From: Pseudomonas kermanshahensis
Lineage (GTDB): Bacteria > Pseudomonadota > Gammaproteobacteria > Pseudomonadales > Pseudomonadaceae
Assembly: GCF_014269205.2 (NCBI RefSeq)
Contig: NZ_JABWRY020000001.1
Location: forward strand, 3,720,001-3,784,000
DNA: 64,000 bases
Reading direction: 5' to 3'
Below are positions 1-8,240 of this stretch, one piece after another. The notes beneath the pieces are model-generated. The model was not told where the DNA came from. It saw only the letters and a list, made by a program, of their open reading frames with translations, and did not search any database. The position numbers and the translations under genes are program-made. Numbering within the stretch: position 1 is the stretch's first letter; the number at the start of each line of letters is the position of its first letter.

Positions 1-1
1 G

Positions 2-709
2 GTCGGCTGGCGCATGGCGTTTGCCGGCACAGCGGTGCTCGGCCTGCTGGCCATGGCCGCGCTGTGGTACGCCCTGCCCAAGGGTGAGCGCGGCAGCGTG
101 CCCCATGTACGCAAGGAACTGGCCGTGATTGCCCGCCCCAGCGTGCTGCTGGCCATGGCCACCACCGTGCTGGGTGCCGGCGCCATGTTCACCCTGTACA
201 CCTACGTGGCGCCGGTACTGGCCGAACTGACCGGTGCCTCGGACAGCTTCGTCACCCTCGGGCTGGTCCTGATCGGCGTGGGCTTCACCTTGGGCAACAG
301 CCTCGGCGGGCGACTGGCCGATTGGTCACTGGATGGCGCGGCACGGATCTTCCTGGGTGCGTTGGCGGTGATCATGCTGCTGATGCCACTGGTGCTGGGC
401 AGCCACCTGGGCGCCGCCCTCGCGCTGCTGGTGTGGGGTGTGTTCACCTTCGCCGTGGTGCCGCCACTGCAGATGCGCGTCATGACCGCCGCCGCCGAGG
501 CCCCAGGGCTGGCCTCTTCGATCAACGTCGGCGCGTTCAACCTTGGCAATGCCGTGGGCGCTGCGCTGGGAGGTGGGGTGATCAGCCTGAACCTGGGCTA
601 CGCGGCGGTACCGATGGCTGGTGGGCTGCTGGCGGCTGCGGGGCTGCTTTTGGTATGGCTCGGCGGGCGCGCGAAGGCGACGGGCACAGCGTTGGACGGC
701 GCAGCCTGA
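2..709 (+). CDS. MFS transporter, C-terminal part (cut by window edge)
   Basis: The reading frame is open to the first base of the window, so the true start lies upstream. About 235 residues are visible, made of six hydrophobic stretches separated by short loops. A cytoplasmic loop carries G-G-R-L-A-D, the inter-repeat signature of the major facilitator superfamily (G-x-x-x-D/G-R-x-G-R-R type). This fits the second half of a 12-TM drug or sugar efflux permease of the arabinose-efflux (AraJ/YdhP) type. The substrate cannot be read from this part. No partner gene is visible. The stop is followed by REP-like sequence. Family call is good; the specific role is unknown. Confidence 0.85.
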   Translation, partial: VGWRMAFAGTAVLGLLAMAALWYALPKGERGSVPHVRKELAVIARPSVLLAMATTVLGAGAMFTLYTYVAPVLAELTGASDSFVTLGLVLIGVGFTLGNSLGGRLADWSLDGAARIFLGALAVIMLLMPLVLGSHLGAALALLVWGVFTFAVVPPLQMRVMTAAAEAPGLASSINVGAFNLGNAVGAALGGGVISLNLGYAAVPMAGGLLAAAGLLLVWLGGRAKATGTALDGAA

Positions 710-761
710 ACGCCTGAGAACCTCCCCTAGAGAGGATGTTTCATTGATTTAGCAGGGCCCC

Positions 762-892
762 GTGGGAGCCGGCTCCCACAGGTGCGGCGCTAGACTTGGA
801 GGCTACACAGTTCGGGTGGGAGCGGCGGTGCGGCGGTCCGACTTGCCCGCGAAGAGGCCGGAACAAGCACCACAAGACAGCTGCTCCCACAG
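762..892. repeat. Degenerate REP elements in the 320-bp gap after the MFS gene
   Basis: An 18-base perfect palindrome GTGGGAGCCGGCTCCCAC at 762-779 is the core of a P. putida-type REP. Further on, GTGGGAGCGG (816-825), TTGCCCGCGAAGAGGCCG (843-860) and GCTCCCACAG (883-892) are scattered pieces of the same 35-bp repeat. Nothing else in the 710-1030 gap looks like a gene; ORFs drawn through it are REP read-through. Confidence 0.6.
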
Positions 893-1030
893 AGTCAGGG
901 ACTCACTTGCGACCTCCGCATCCCAACATTATTCCGCCGCCCGCAATTATGAAGTGCCGGGCACGCCGATTCCCTGTACCGCCCTCGATGACTACGCTCC
1001 TAGCTATAAACCACCCGAGGAGTGCCTACG

Positions 1031-1495
1031 ATGCCCCGCCCACCGCTGCCCCCTTTCACCCGTGAAACCGCCATCGAAAAGGTCCGTCTTGCCGAAGACG
1101 GCTGGAACAGCCGCGACGCCGCCAAGGTGGCGTTGGCCTACACGCCCGATACCGTGTGGCGTAACCGTGTCGAGTTCCCCCGTGGTCGGGCCGAGGTGGA
1201 GGCCTTTCTGACACGCAAGTGGAACCATGAACTGGAGTATCGCCTGATCAAGGAGCTGTGGGCCTTCACCGGCAACCGCATTGCCGTGCGCTACGCGTAC
1301 GAGTACCACGATGACAGCGGCCAGTGGTTCCGTGCCTATGGCAATGAGAACTGGGAATTTGCCGAGGATGGCCTGATGCAGAACCGCCATTCGAGTATCA
1401 ACGAGCAACCTATCGCCGAGGCGGATCGCAAGTTCCATTGGCCCCTGGGGCGGCGCCCGGACGATCACCCCGGGCTCAGTGACCTGGGCCTCTGA
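1031..1495 (+). CDS. NTF2-like / DUF1348 family protein
   Basis: A 154-residue protein of the SnoaL/NTF2-like fold. The middle has the DUF1348 pattern: [14 protein letters not shown] near the N-terminus, the acidic T-P-D-x-x-W-R-N-R turn, and a [12 protein letters not shown] strand. Members form small cone-shaped barrels with a hydrophobic pocket; most have no assigned reaction. I start it at the ATG at 1031 because GAGGA at 1017-1021 lies nine bases upstream. A GTG at 1022 is also in frame but has the Shine-Dalgarno sequence on top of it. It is monocistronic, convergent with the histidine kinase that ends 14 bases after it. Family call is firm, function unknown. Confidence 0.85.
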   Translation: MPRPPLPPFTRETAIEKVRLAEDGWNSRDAAKVALAYTPDTVWRNRVEFPRGRAEVEAFLTRKWNHELEYRLIKELWAFTGNRIAVRYAYEYHDDSGQWFRAYGNENWEFAEDGLMQNRHSSINEQPIAEADRKFHWPLGRRPDDHPGLSDLGL

Positions 1496-1509
1496 TCGCC
1501 ACCGGTGGG

Positions 1510-2865
1510 TCAGCCGACAGGCAGCGTGACCCTGACCTCGAGCCCACCGCCCTGGCGGTTGCTCAGGGTCACGCTACCGCCCTGTTCGAGGACGATGGCG
1601 CGCGCCGCCGGCAAGCCCAGGCCGACCCCGCCGGTGTCCTTGTTGCGTGAGCCTTCGATGCGGTAGAAGGGCTCGAAAACGCATGCTTGCAAGTGCTCTG
1701 GGATGCCCGGGCCTCGGTCAAGAACGCGGATGATGATCTGCTCGTCAGTGATCGCCAACTGCACCGTCGGCTCGGTGCCGTACTTCACCGCATTTTCGAT
1801 CAGGTTGACCATCACCCGCTTGATACCAATCGGGCGGCCCACATAGACCCAACGGCGCGGCCCGCTGAGGTCGATGTCCACCCCCGCATCCTTGAAGTCG
1901 TCGACCACGGTCGACAACAGCTCGCCCAGGTCGAACGCCGTGGCCGGTTCCAGCCGTGCATCATCGCGGAAAAACTGCAGCGCGGCGTCGACCATCGCCT
2001 GCATCTCGTCCACGTCCTTGAACAACTTGGCCTGCAGTTCGCCCTCTTCGATGAACTCGGCGCGCAGGCGCATGCGTGTCAACGGGGCGCGCAGGTCATG
2101 GGAAATCGCCGCGAGCATCTGCGTGCGGTCGTCGAGAAAATGCTTGAGCTGGGCCTGGGTGGCGTTGAAAGCCAAAATGGCCTGGCGCAGGTCGTAAGGG
2201 CCGACCACTGGGATCGGTGGGGCGTTGAAGTCCTTGCCAAAGCGCCGCGCACCTTCGGCGAAGCGCTCCAGAGGGCGGGCCAGGTAGCGTGTGGCAAATA
2301 GCGCGAGCGCCAGGCTGGAGACGATCATCAGCGCCACAATGATCAGGTTGCGCGGCAGTTCATCCAGCCCCCAGCTGCGGTCGGTGGCGCGATAGAGCAG
2401 CCATGACTTGTCTGACAGCTCAATCAGAAGCGCATAGCCACGCGGTTGCGCCTGCGCGGGCAAGTCGGACGGTCCGTAGACCTCGATCTGCGCGTCCGGG
2501 CGCGCCAGGAGTGCGCGCAATGTCGGCGCCCCTTGGTGAAATTCGTTATCTACCAGGGCTGGCAAACCGGCCTCGTCACGCTGCAGTAGCCATTGCACGC
2601 TATACGACACATCACCTGCGGCGCTGGCCAAGGTCGGCCGCTGCGCCACAGGTGCGGCGTCGACCATGCGGGCAACAGTAGCAACCTTCTCGATCAAGCC
2701 GCTTTCCAGCAACGGCGGCTGCGCCCACACGCTGAGCAGTACACCGAACAGCCACTTGAGCAGCAGCAGGCTGAGCATGGCCGCCAGGGTAGTGAGCGCG
2801 ATCCAGCGGGCAATGGTGACGCGTGGCCGTGGCAGGGCCCTGCGCGCCCAGGCCAGCATCCTCAT
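1510..2865 (-). CDS. Sensor histidine kinase (EnvZ/PmrB class)
   Basis: Inner-membrane sensor kinase of 451 residues. TM1 spans about 21-43 and TM2 about 172-190, enclosing a periplasmic domain of roughly 130 residues. A HAMP linker (about 190-243) precedes the dimerisation box S-H-D-L-R-A-P-L with phosphoacceptor His256. The ATPase domain has the N box (N-L-I-E-N-A-V-K-Y), G1 D-R-G-P-G-I-P and G2 G-x-G-L-G-L-P. Its ATG overlaps the stop of the upstream response regulator by 4 bases (ATGA), so the pair is translationally coupled and should act together. The stimulus is unknown; the neighbouring vacJ lipoprotein gene hints at an envelope role, but that is inference. Confidence 0.92.
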   Translation of the reverse strand: MRMLAWARRALPRPRVTIARWIALTTLAAMLSLLLLKWLFGVLLSVWAQPPLLESGLIEKVATVARMVDAAPVAQRPTLASAAGDVSYSVQWLLQRDEAGLPALVDNEFHQGAPTLRALLARPDAQIEVYGPSDLPAQAQPRGYALLIELSDKSWLLYRATDRSWGLDELPRNLIIVALMIVSSLALALFATRYLARPLERFAEGARRFGKDFNAPPIPVVGPYDLRQAILAFNATQAQLKHFLDDRTQMLAAISHDLRAPLTRMRLRAEFIEEGELQAKLFKDVDEMQAMVDAALQFFRDDARLEPATAFDLGELLSTVVDDFKDAGVDIDLSGPRRWVYVGRPIGIKRVMVNLIENAVKYGTEPTVQLAITDEQIIIRVLDRGPGIPEHLQACVFEPFYRIEGSRNKDTGGVGLGLPAARAIVLEQGGSVTLSNRQGGGLEVRVTLPVG

Positions 2866-3575
2866 CGCTTGGTCACGCTGGCGGTGAACAGGTAGCCGAC
2901 GTTGCGCAAGGTGCGGATCAACGGTTCGCTGTCGCCGTCGCTTTCAAGCTTGCGCCGCAGCCGGCTCACCTGCACGTCGATGCTGCGGTCATAGGCCTCG
3001 TGCGCTTCGCCGCGCGCCAGGTCCAGCAGTTGCTGGCGGCTGAGCACGCGCCTGGGGTGCTCGGCGAACACCAGCAGCAGCTCGAATTCGCCGTTGGACA
3101 AGGGGATCATGACCCCCTCAGGCGAGCGCAACTCACGTCGCAGCACGTCCAGCTGCCAGCCAGAGAATTCGAGTACGGCACGCGACGAGGCAGGCACTGG
3201 ACTGCCCGGACTCTCGCCTGCCCGGCGCAGTACCGCCCGCACCCGGGCCAGCAACTCGCGAGCGGCGAACGGCTTGGTCAGGTAGTCGTCCGCGCCCAGC
3301 TCCAAGCCCACCACACGGTCGCTCAGTTCGCCCATGGCGGTGAGCATGATCACCGCTACCTTGTACTCAGCCTGCAAGCGCTGGCACAGCACCAGGCCAC
3401 TGTCGCCCGGCAGCATGACATCCAAAATGACCAAGTCCGGCACGCGCCGTTCGAGTACCTGCCAAAGGCCTTGGCCATCACTGGCCACATCGACCTCGTA
3501 GCCGTGCTGGCGGAGAAACTTCTGCAGCAGGTCGAGTACTTCGACATCATCGTCGACAATCAGCAAATGGCTCAC
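2862..3575 (-). CDS. OmpR-family response regulator
   Basis: 237 residues: receiver domain (about 1-120) with acidic pocket D8-D9-D10, phosphoacceptor Asp52 in L-V-I-L-D-V-M-L-P and Lys101 in Y-L-T-K-P-F. This is followed by a winged-helix DNA-binding domain (about 138-235) ending in the typical R-N-V-G-Y-L-F wing. It is the first gene of a two-gene operon with the histidine kinase and is divergent from vacJ, with 168 bp between the start codons. Those 168 bp must hold both promoters. Target genes cannot be read from sequence; vacJ is a natural candidate. Confidence 0.93.
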   Translation of the reverse strand: MSHLLIVDDDVEVLDLLQKFLRQHGYEVDVASDGQGLWQVLERRVPDLVILDVMLPGDSGLVLCQRLQAEYKVAVIMLTAMGELSDRVVGLELGADDYLTKPFAARELLARVRAVLRRAGESPGSPVPASSRAVLEFSGWQLDVLRRELRSPEGVMIPLSNGEFELLLVFAEHPRRVLSRQQLLDLARGEAHEAYDRSIDVQVSRLRRKLESDGDSEPLIRTLRNVGYLFTASVTKR

Positions 3576-3743
3576 ACCGGGGCACCGCGAACAGAGGGAG
3601 TAAAGACTTACTTTACGGCCATCCCAGGGCTGCCGTCATATATTTCAACCCGGAAACAAAGTGTCAGCCGGGCAATAATCCAGACATTCCCACGCAATCA
3701 ACCGGCCACACCATCGGCGCCAGTTCTTGTCAGGAATGTGCCC

Positions 3744-4526
3744 ATGCCCACCGCTACCCCCACTGCCTGGTTTTCAGCCCGCCATGCGCTATTGGCCTTG
3801 TCATTGCTCGCTGCCGGCGGCTGCAGCCAGCGGCCACCTGCCAGTGCCTGCGGCCCAGTGGCCTATCAGCTCAGCGACCCCGCCGAGCCCGCCAACCGCG
3901 CCGTGTTCGCCTTCAACCGCAGTGTCGACGATTACCTGCTGGCACCGGTCGCCCGTGGCTATAGCGCATTGCCTGATTTCACCAGGCAGGGCGTGCACAA
4001 CTTCGCCGCCAACTTCGGCGAACCCAAGGTCTTGGTCAACGACCTGTTACAAGGCAACGGCGAACGGGCGATGACCAGCCTCACGCGCTTCATGTTCAAC
4101 ACGACCCTGGGCGTCGCCGGCTTGATCGATGTGTCCGGAAAGATGGGGCTACCCCGACACACGTCGGACTTTGGCCAAACCTTCGGCGTGTGGAACATCG
4201 CCGATGGCCCGATCGTCGAGCTACCGCTGCTGGGCACCCACAACCTGCGCGATGCAACCGGCAGCGTGCTGAGCTTGGCGGTCGACCCGTTCGGCGACAA
4301 CAGCGACACGGTCGACACCCTGGGCAATGTGGCCATGGCAGGCAGTGTGGTGGATGGCCGCGCCGAAGCGCTGCCGGTTACCGACACGTTGCGCATCCTG
4401 CCTGATTACTACCTGGCCGTGCGCGACTACACCGCCCAACAGCGTGCCGAGCGGGTGGCCGAAGGCAAGGCTGGCGCGCCTGGCAAACGGCCGGCGAGCT
4501 GTACGGGGGTACCCACCGATGAATGA
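3744..4526 (+). CDS. mlaA: VacJ/MlaA family outer-membrane lipoprotein
   Basis: 260-residue lipoprotein. The signal peptide ends in a lipobox L-A-A-G-G-C with lipidated Cys27. The mature part has the VacJ core: D-P-A-E-P-A-N-R-A-V-F-x-F-N, N-F-x-E-P-x-x-L-V-N-D-L-L-Q-G and the D-F-G-Q-T-F-G-V-W region. MlaA sits in the outer membrane with a porin partner and removes mislocalised phospholipid from the outer leaflet, passing it to MlaC. Other mla genes are not in the window, as is usual in Pseudomonas. I chose ATG 3744 because AGGAA lies 8 bases upstream and the signal peptide begins there; the same frame runs open far upstream without meaning. Confidence 0.93.
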   Translation: MPTATPTAWFSARHALLALSLLAAGGCSQRPPASACGPVAYQLSDPAEPANRAVFAFNRSVDDYLLAPVARGYSALPDFTRQGVHNFAANFGEPKVLVNDLLQGNGERAMTSLTRFMFNTTLGVAGLIDVSGKMGLPRHTSDFGQTFGVWNIADGPIVELPLLGTHNLRDATGSVLSLAVDPFGDNSDTVDTLGNVAMAGSVVDGRAEALPVTDTLRILPDYYLAVRDYTAQQRAERVAEGKAGAPGKRPASCTGVPTDE

Positions 4527-4761
4527 TCCCCAACCGGTGGTGTTGTTCAGGCGCCTGCAGCGCGACACTCGCCAGCAGGTGCTGCACGAGCTCGAGGCGC
4601 GGGTCTCCGAGGATGGCCAGCATCTGATTCTGAGCCGTTATCGCGAGCGCACGGGCGACGGCACTGCTGCACAGCAGCGTCACGAAGTGCACCGCCGCGT
4701 GCCCATCGCAACGCTGCTGAAGTGGGTGGCCCGGCAAAGCCTGGAGCGCGAGCCATCCTGA
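4519..4761 (+). CDS. Small hypothetical protein overlapping the end of mlaA
   Basis: An 80-residue basic protein with no signal peptide or TM segment. Its ATG lies inside the last codons of mlaA (8-base overlap), a translational-coupling arrangement that argues it is real. It is rich in Arg, Gln and Glu, with a predicted helical look (R-L-Q-R-D-T-R-Q-Q-V-L-H-E-L-E-A-R). It carries H-R-R-V-P-I-A-T-L-L-K-W near the C-terminus. I do not recognise a family. Co-transcription with mlaA suggests an envelope-linked role, but this is only context. Confidence 0.6.
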   Translation: MNDPQPVVLFRRLQRDTRQQVLHELEARVSEDGQHLILSRYRERTGDGTAAQQRHEVHRRVPIATLLKWVARQSLEREPS

Positions 4762-4894
4762 TGAGGCGATTCAGAGCGTCATCTTGCTGACTGCGGCAAG
4801 CAGCAAAGGCGCCATCTGTTCGTCGGTCATCGCCTTCGACTAAGGAGAAACCCTGTAACTGCCGTGGCCTCTCGCAGGCAAGCCCGCAACAGGG

Positions 4895-5860
4895 TCAGCG
4901 TTGAGCCGCCAGTGCATCGGTTGCGGGCACGCTGAAGCCGCTGGCGAAGGTCGGTGCCACATCCAGCCGTTGGCTCATCAGGCCGTGGGCTTTATAGAAG
5001 TCGGCGGTTTCCTGTTGTTCGGCAATGGTGGTGGCGTCGATGGCCTGCCAGCGCAATTGGCGGCGTTCGAACTGCAGGCGCGCGGCCTCTTCAGGGAAGC
5101 CGATGATCGCCGCGAGGGTTTTCGAATAACTGTCCAGGTGCTGATACGCCCAGACCTGGGCGCCGGCCAGGCGTGCCAGGTAGTCCTGCAGTGCGGCCCG
5201 GCGTGGCGCATCCTCCAGCGCGTTGTCGGTGGCCGCGAGGAAGCTGTTGCCGCTGGACAGGCCACGGCCATTGACCAGCACCCTGCCCTGCCCGCTCAGC
5301 TCGGACAGCGCGGTGTAGGGTTCCCAGGTCGACCAGGCGTCCACCGCGCCATTGGCCAAGGCAATCTTGGCATCGACCGGGCCGAGAAAGCGAAACTCGA
5401 CGTCCTTTTCCGACAGGCCAGCTTGGTCCAGCGCCTTGAGCGCCAGATGATGGCCAATCGACCCGCGGCCCGTGGCAATGCGCTTGCCCTTGAGGTCGGC
5501 GGCGCTGTTGAAGGGCGCATCGGGGTTCACCAACAATGCCGTGCCGTAAGGGTCGGACTTGTCGACGGCGATCGCCTTCACCGGCGCCCCGGAGGCGAGC
5601 ACGAACAGCAACGGTGCATCGCCGATGATGCCGGCATCGATCGCCCCAGCATTCAGCGCCTCGGCCAAGGGCGCAGCGGCGGGAAACTCGGCCCACTGAA
5701 TGTCGTAGGGCAGGTCGCGCAAGGCACCGGCGGCTTCCAGCTGTGCACGCATGTTGCCTTTCTGGTCACCAATGCGCAGGGTCAGGCGTTCGGTTGCGAA
5801 GGCTTGGGTCGCCAGCAATGCGCTGGCGGCAATCATCAGAAGGTGGGATCGGATGGACAT
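4895..5860 (-). CDS. Periplasmic binding protein of the SsuA/TauA (aliphatic sulfonate/nitrate) type
   Basis: 321 residues with a cleavable signal peptide (A-L-L-A-T-Q-A-F-A then T-E). The body matches ABC-transporter substrate-binding proteins for sulfonates, taurine or nitrate: early G-D-Q-K-G, A-G-A-I-D-A-G-I-I-G-D-A-P, D-L-K-G-K-R-I-A-T-G-R-G-S, and G-A-V-D-A-W-S-T-W-E-P-Y. The ATG at 5860 has AAGGAGC 5 bases upstream; an in-frame upstream start lacks a signal sequence. No permease or ATPase gene is beside it, so it is an orphan that must use a transporter encoded elsewhere. The upstream DNA (5880-5950) is unusually AT-rich, fitting a regulated promoter. Exact ligand uncertain. Confidence 0.85.
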   Translation of the reverse strand: MSIRSHLLMIAASALLATQAFATERLTLRIGDQKGNMRAQLEAAGALRDLPYDIQWAEFPAAAPLAEALNAGAIDAGIIGDAPLLFVLASGAPVKAIAVDKSDPYGTALLVNPDAPFNSAADLKGKRIATGRGSIGHHLALKALDQAGLSEKDVEFRFLGPVDAKIALANGAVDAWSTWEPYTALSELSGQGRVLVNGRGLSSGNSFLAATDNALEDAPRRAALQDYLARLAGAQVWAYQHLDSYSKTLAAIIGFPEEAARLQFERRQLRWQAIDATTIAEQQETADFYKAHGLMSQRLDVAPTFASGFSVPATDALAAQR

Positions 5861-6069
5861 CCGCGGCTCCTTGCAGGTAGGGAACCTGGACTCTAACGGC
5901 AGCCAATTAATAAATGAAATTGATTTTAGCGATAACCTAATATGCAAAACAAAGCACAAACCAGTGACTGTCGAGCCCTCGACACCTGAAGCAACAGGCC
6001 ACCCGCATCACTCAAGCGCGCAACCGGTGTACAGTAACCCCACAACAAAGCCCGTCAAGGAGCCCGGCG

Positions 6070-7218
6070 ATGACCGTGACGCTGTCCCCCCTGCAGATCG
6101 ACTGCGATTTCGATTCCGGCAACATCCAGGTTCTGGATGCCAGCAACCCTGCCAAGGTCCACCTGGCCATCCGGCCGGACACCCACAGCGGCCACTTCCA
6201 GTGGTTTCACTTCAAGGTCAGCGGGTTGACGCCGGGCCAGGTCCATCGCTTCAGCCTGGATAACGCCTCCGAATCCTCCTACAAGAATGCCTGGGCCGGG
6301 TACAACGCCGTGGCCTCCTACGACCAGCAGACCTGGTTTCGCGTACCCAGCCAGTTCGATGGCAAGGCATTGTCATTCGAAGTGACTGCCAAGCAGGAAC
6401 AGATCTGGTTCGCCTACTTCGAGCCCTACCCTCGCGCGCGCCACAACCAACTGATCGAGCGCGCCAAGCAGATCCCCGGTGTCGAACTGCTGGCCAGCGG
6501 CCGCAGTGTGCAAGGGCGCGATATCCCCTTGCTGCGTGCGGGCGACGGCGCAGCCGGCAAGCGCAAGCTGTGGCTGATTGCCCAGCAACACCCCGGCGAG
6601 CACATGGCCGAGTGGTTCATGGAGGGCGTGATCGACCGCCTGCAAGCCAACGATGGCCAGGTGCAGCAACTGCTGGCAAAGGCCGACCTGTACCTGATCC
6701 CCAACATGAACCCGGACGGCGCCTTCCTCGGGCATCTGCGCACCAACTTCAAGGGCAAGGACCTCAACCGTGCTTGGCAGGACGCCAGCGTTGAGTTCAG
6801 CCCTGAGGTGTTCTTTGCCCAGGCGCAGATGAAGCAGTACGGGGTGGATGCGTTCATCGATGTGCACGGGGATGAAGAAATCCCCCATGTGTTCACTGCG
6901 GCGTGCGAGGGCAACCCCGGTTACACACCACGCCTGGCTAAGCTGGAGGAGCAGTTCCGGAGCACGCTGTGCAGCGTGACCCCGGACTTCCAGACCGTGC
7001 ATGGCTATACACGTGATGAGCCTGGGCAAGCCAATACCACGCTGGCGTGCAATGCGGTGGGCATGGCCCATGACTGCCTGTCACTGACGCTGGAAATGCC
7101 CTTCAAGGACCATGACGATGCACCCAATGCCGTTACCGGGTGGTCAGGGGCGCGGTCGAAGGCACTGGCAGGGGCAGTGTTGGAGACATTGCTGAAGATG
7201 GCTGACGATCTGCGTTGA
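6070..7218 (+). CDS. M14-family zinc carboxypeptidase, cytosolic-carboxypeptidase (CCP/Nna1)-like
   Basis: 382 residues, no signal peptide. An N-terminal beta domain (about 1-120, containing Y-K-N-A-W-A-G-Y-N-A-V-A-S-Y-D) precedes an M14 catalytic domain. Zinc ligands are visible as H174-P-G-E177 and His266 in D-V-H-G-D-E-E. N-M-N-P-D-G (212-217) and D-L-N-R-A-W (231-236, substrate-binding Arg234) follow family rules, and Glu342 in L-E-M-P-F-K is the probable catalytic base. The N-domain plus HPGE arrangement is that of the M14D cytosolic carboxypeptidases, whose animal members trim polyglutamate from tubulin. The bacterial substrate is unknown. It stands alone between a divergent binding protein and the convergent pilus operon. 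Confidence 0.92.
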   Translation: MTVTLSPLQIDCDFDSGNIQVLDASNPAKVHLAIRPDTHSGHFQWFHFKVSGLTPGQVHRFSLDNASESSYKNAWAGYNAVASYDQQTWFRVPSQFDGKALSFEVTAKQEQIWFAYFEPYPRARHNQLIERAKQIPGVELLASGRSVQGRDIPLLRAGDGAAGKRKLWLIAQQHPGEHMAEWFMEGVIDRLQANDGQVQQLLAKADLYLIPNMNPDGAFLGHLRTNFKGKDLNRAWQDASVEFSPEVFFAQAQMKQYGVDAFIDVHGDEEIPHVFTAACEGNPGYTPRLAKLEEQFRSTLCSVTPDFQTVHGYTRDEPGQANTTLACNAVGMAHDCLSLTLEMPFKDHDDAPNAVTGWSGARSKALAGAVLETLLKMADDLR

Positions 7219-7228
7219 CCTTCAAGGC

Positions 7229-7256
7229 GCCTTCGCGGGCTTGCCCGCGAAGAGGC
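7229..7256. repeat. Single REP element
   Basis: GCCTTCGCGGGC TT GCCCGCGAAGAGGC: one REP copy folding into a strong hairpin between the convergent M14 peptidase and pilus-tip genes (gap 7219-7271). It is the only candidate terminator for either; no T-run follows. Confidence 0.75.
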
Positions 7257-7271
7257 AGGTTCAGTAGAACG

Positions 7272-8240
7272 CTAAAACTGCACGTCCAGCGTCACACTGT
7301 CGGTGTAGCTCGCCGCCGGCGGTGTGGCCTGGTCGGTGTACACCTTGGCGTTGTAGTTGAACACCTGGCTGCCTGTCCCCGTACCCACCCCTGGGTTGAT
7401 ATCGGCATCACTGCTCGAACGCCGGGCACCGGTGACCGAGCCCCAGCGCACTGTACTGCCGCTCTTGAAGATATCGTAGGCCAGGTAGTTGTTGGCCGCC
7501 GACTTCATCCTGCGCCGCCCACCCGACACGTTCTGCCCGTCATCCAGCCCCACCGTGTAGCTGGTGCCTTTGGTACATGACAGGCTCACGCCTTGGTTAA
7601 CCGTGGCAAACCCCGACACCACCGGCGCACTGCCGAAACTGATGGTGGGTGTGGTGATCTGGCAGTCGTTGCTCACCGTCAGGCTGACCGTGAGAAACTG
7701 GGTGCCGGAACTGTTATCTCGGCCGATGCACAAACCGCCAATGCCAATCCCATCGCAGTAGTTCCAGGCCCAGTTGACGCTCAGCGTCTCCTGGTAAAGC
7801 CCTGCCGCTACGTTGCTATTGATCTGCGTGCGCATGTAGATCGGCACCGCCTTGGGTGTACCGTTGAGCAACCCGAGCAGGTCAAGAATGCCGTTGCGGG
7901 CAAAATCGAAGGCCACGCCACGGGTGATCGGGTAGTTGGTGCTGCTGTCGGCATACAGCGTGTAGGGGATGACGTCACCGGTGGGGCCGACCAAACCACC
8001 GGTAGCCGGCAGAATGGTCGCTTTGAAGGTATCGCCACTGCCGAGCACACTGAGCACCGAGCCGTTGCACTGCAACCCCGAATTGCTGCTGAAGGCGGTC
8101 TGTACCGTGCTGCGGACCAGGGTCGAACTGATGGTGCCAAACGCTGCGGGCGAGGTTGGCACCGACGCGCACTTGGCCCACGCCGCACCTGCCGGCAGCA
8201 GCAACGCGCACGCCCACAACCCTCGCTGCCAGGCCTTCAT
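7272..8240 (-). CDS. Csu-type pilus tip adhesin (two spore-coat-U domains)
   Basis: 322 residues, with a signal peptide ending in A-W-A. It contains two spore coat protein U (SCPU) repeats: one at about 25-165 and one at about 170-322, the latter ending in S-V-T-L-D-V-Q-F. In Csu pili of Acinetobacter the last gene (csuE) encodes a two-domain tip adhesin of about this size, and this gene has the same place. I start at ATG 8240, which overlaps the usher stop (ATGA); a GTG two codons earlier is also possible. Cys pairs in each domain fit a disulfide-stabilised pilin fold. The protein should be exported by the usher and sit at the fibre tip, binding hydrophobic surfaces. Confidence 0.85.
   Translation of the reverse strand: MKAWQRGLWACALLLPAGAAWAKCASVPTSPAAFGTISSTLVRSTVQTAFSSNSGLQCNGSVLSVLGSGDTFKATILPATGGLVGPTGDVIPYTLYADSSTNYPITRGVAFDFARNGILDLLGLLNGTPKAVPIYMRTQINSNVAAGLYQETLSVNWAWNYCDGIGIGGLCIGRDNSSGTQFLTVSLTVSNDCQITTPTISFGSAPVVSGFATVNQGVSLSCTKGTSYTVGLDDGQNVSGGRRRMKSAANNYLAYDIFKSGSTVRWGSVTGARRSSSDADINPGVGTGTGSQVFNYNAKVYTDQATPPAASYTDSVTLDVQF

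Noticed and set aside
1004..1468. 154-codon minus-strand frame opposite the DUF1348 gene
   Set aside because: The plus-strand protein has a recognised fold and a ribosome site; this is its shadow.
2823..3743. Long plus-strand frame running into mlaA from inside the response regulator gene
   Set aside because: It is antisense to the two-component genes and in frame with mlaA only by chance; signal peptide and ribosome site place the mlaA start at 3744.
4768..4829. Short minus-strand tail M-T-D-E-Q-M-A-P-L-L-L-A-A-V-S-K-M-T-L that looks like a gene 3' end
   Set aside because: An in-frame stop lies four codons upstream and nothing similar precedes it; could be a gene remnant, but 19 codons are too few to support.
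5921..5934. TTGATTTTAGCGAT considered as an FNR box
   Set aside because: The second half GCGAT lacks ATCAA; no match to consensus.
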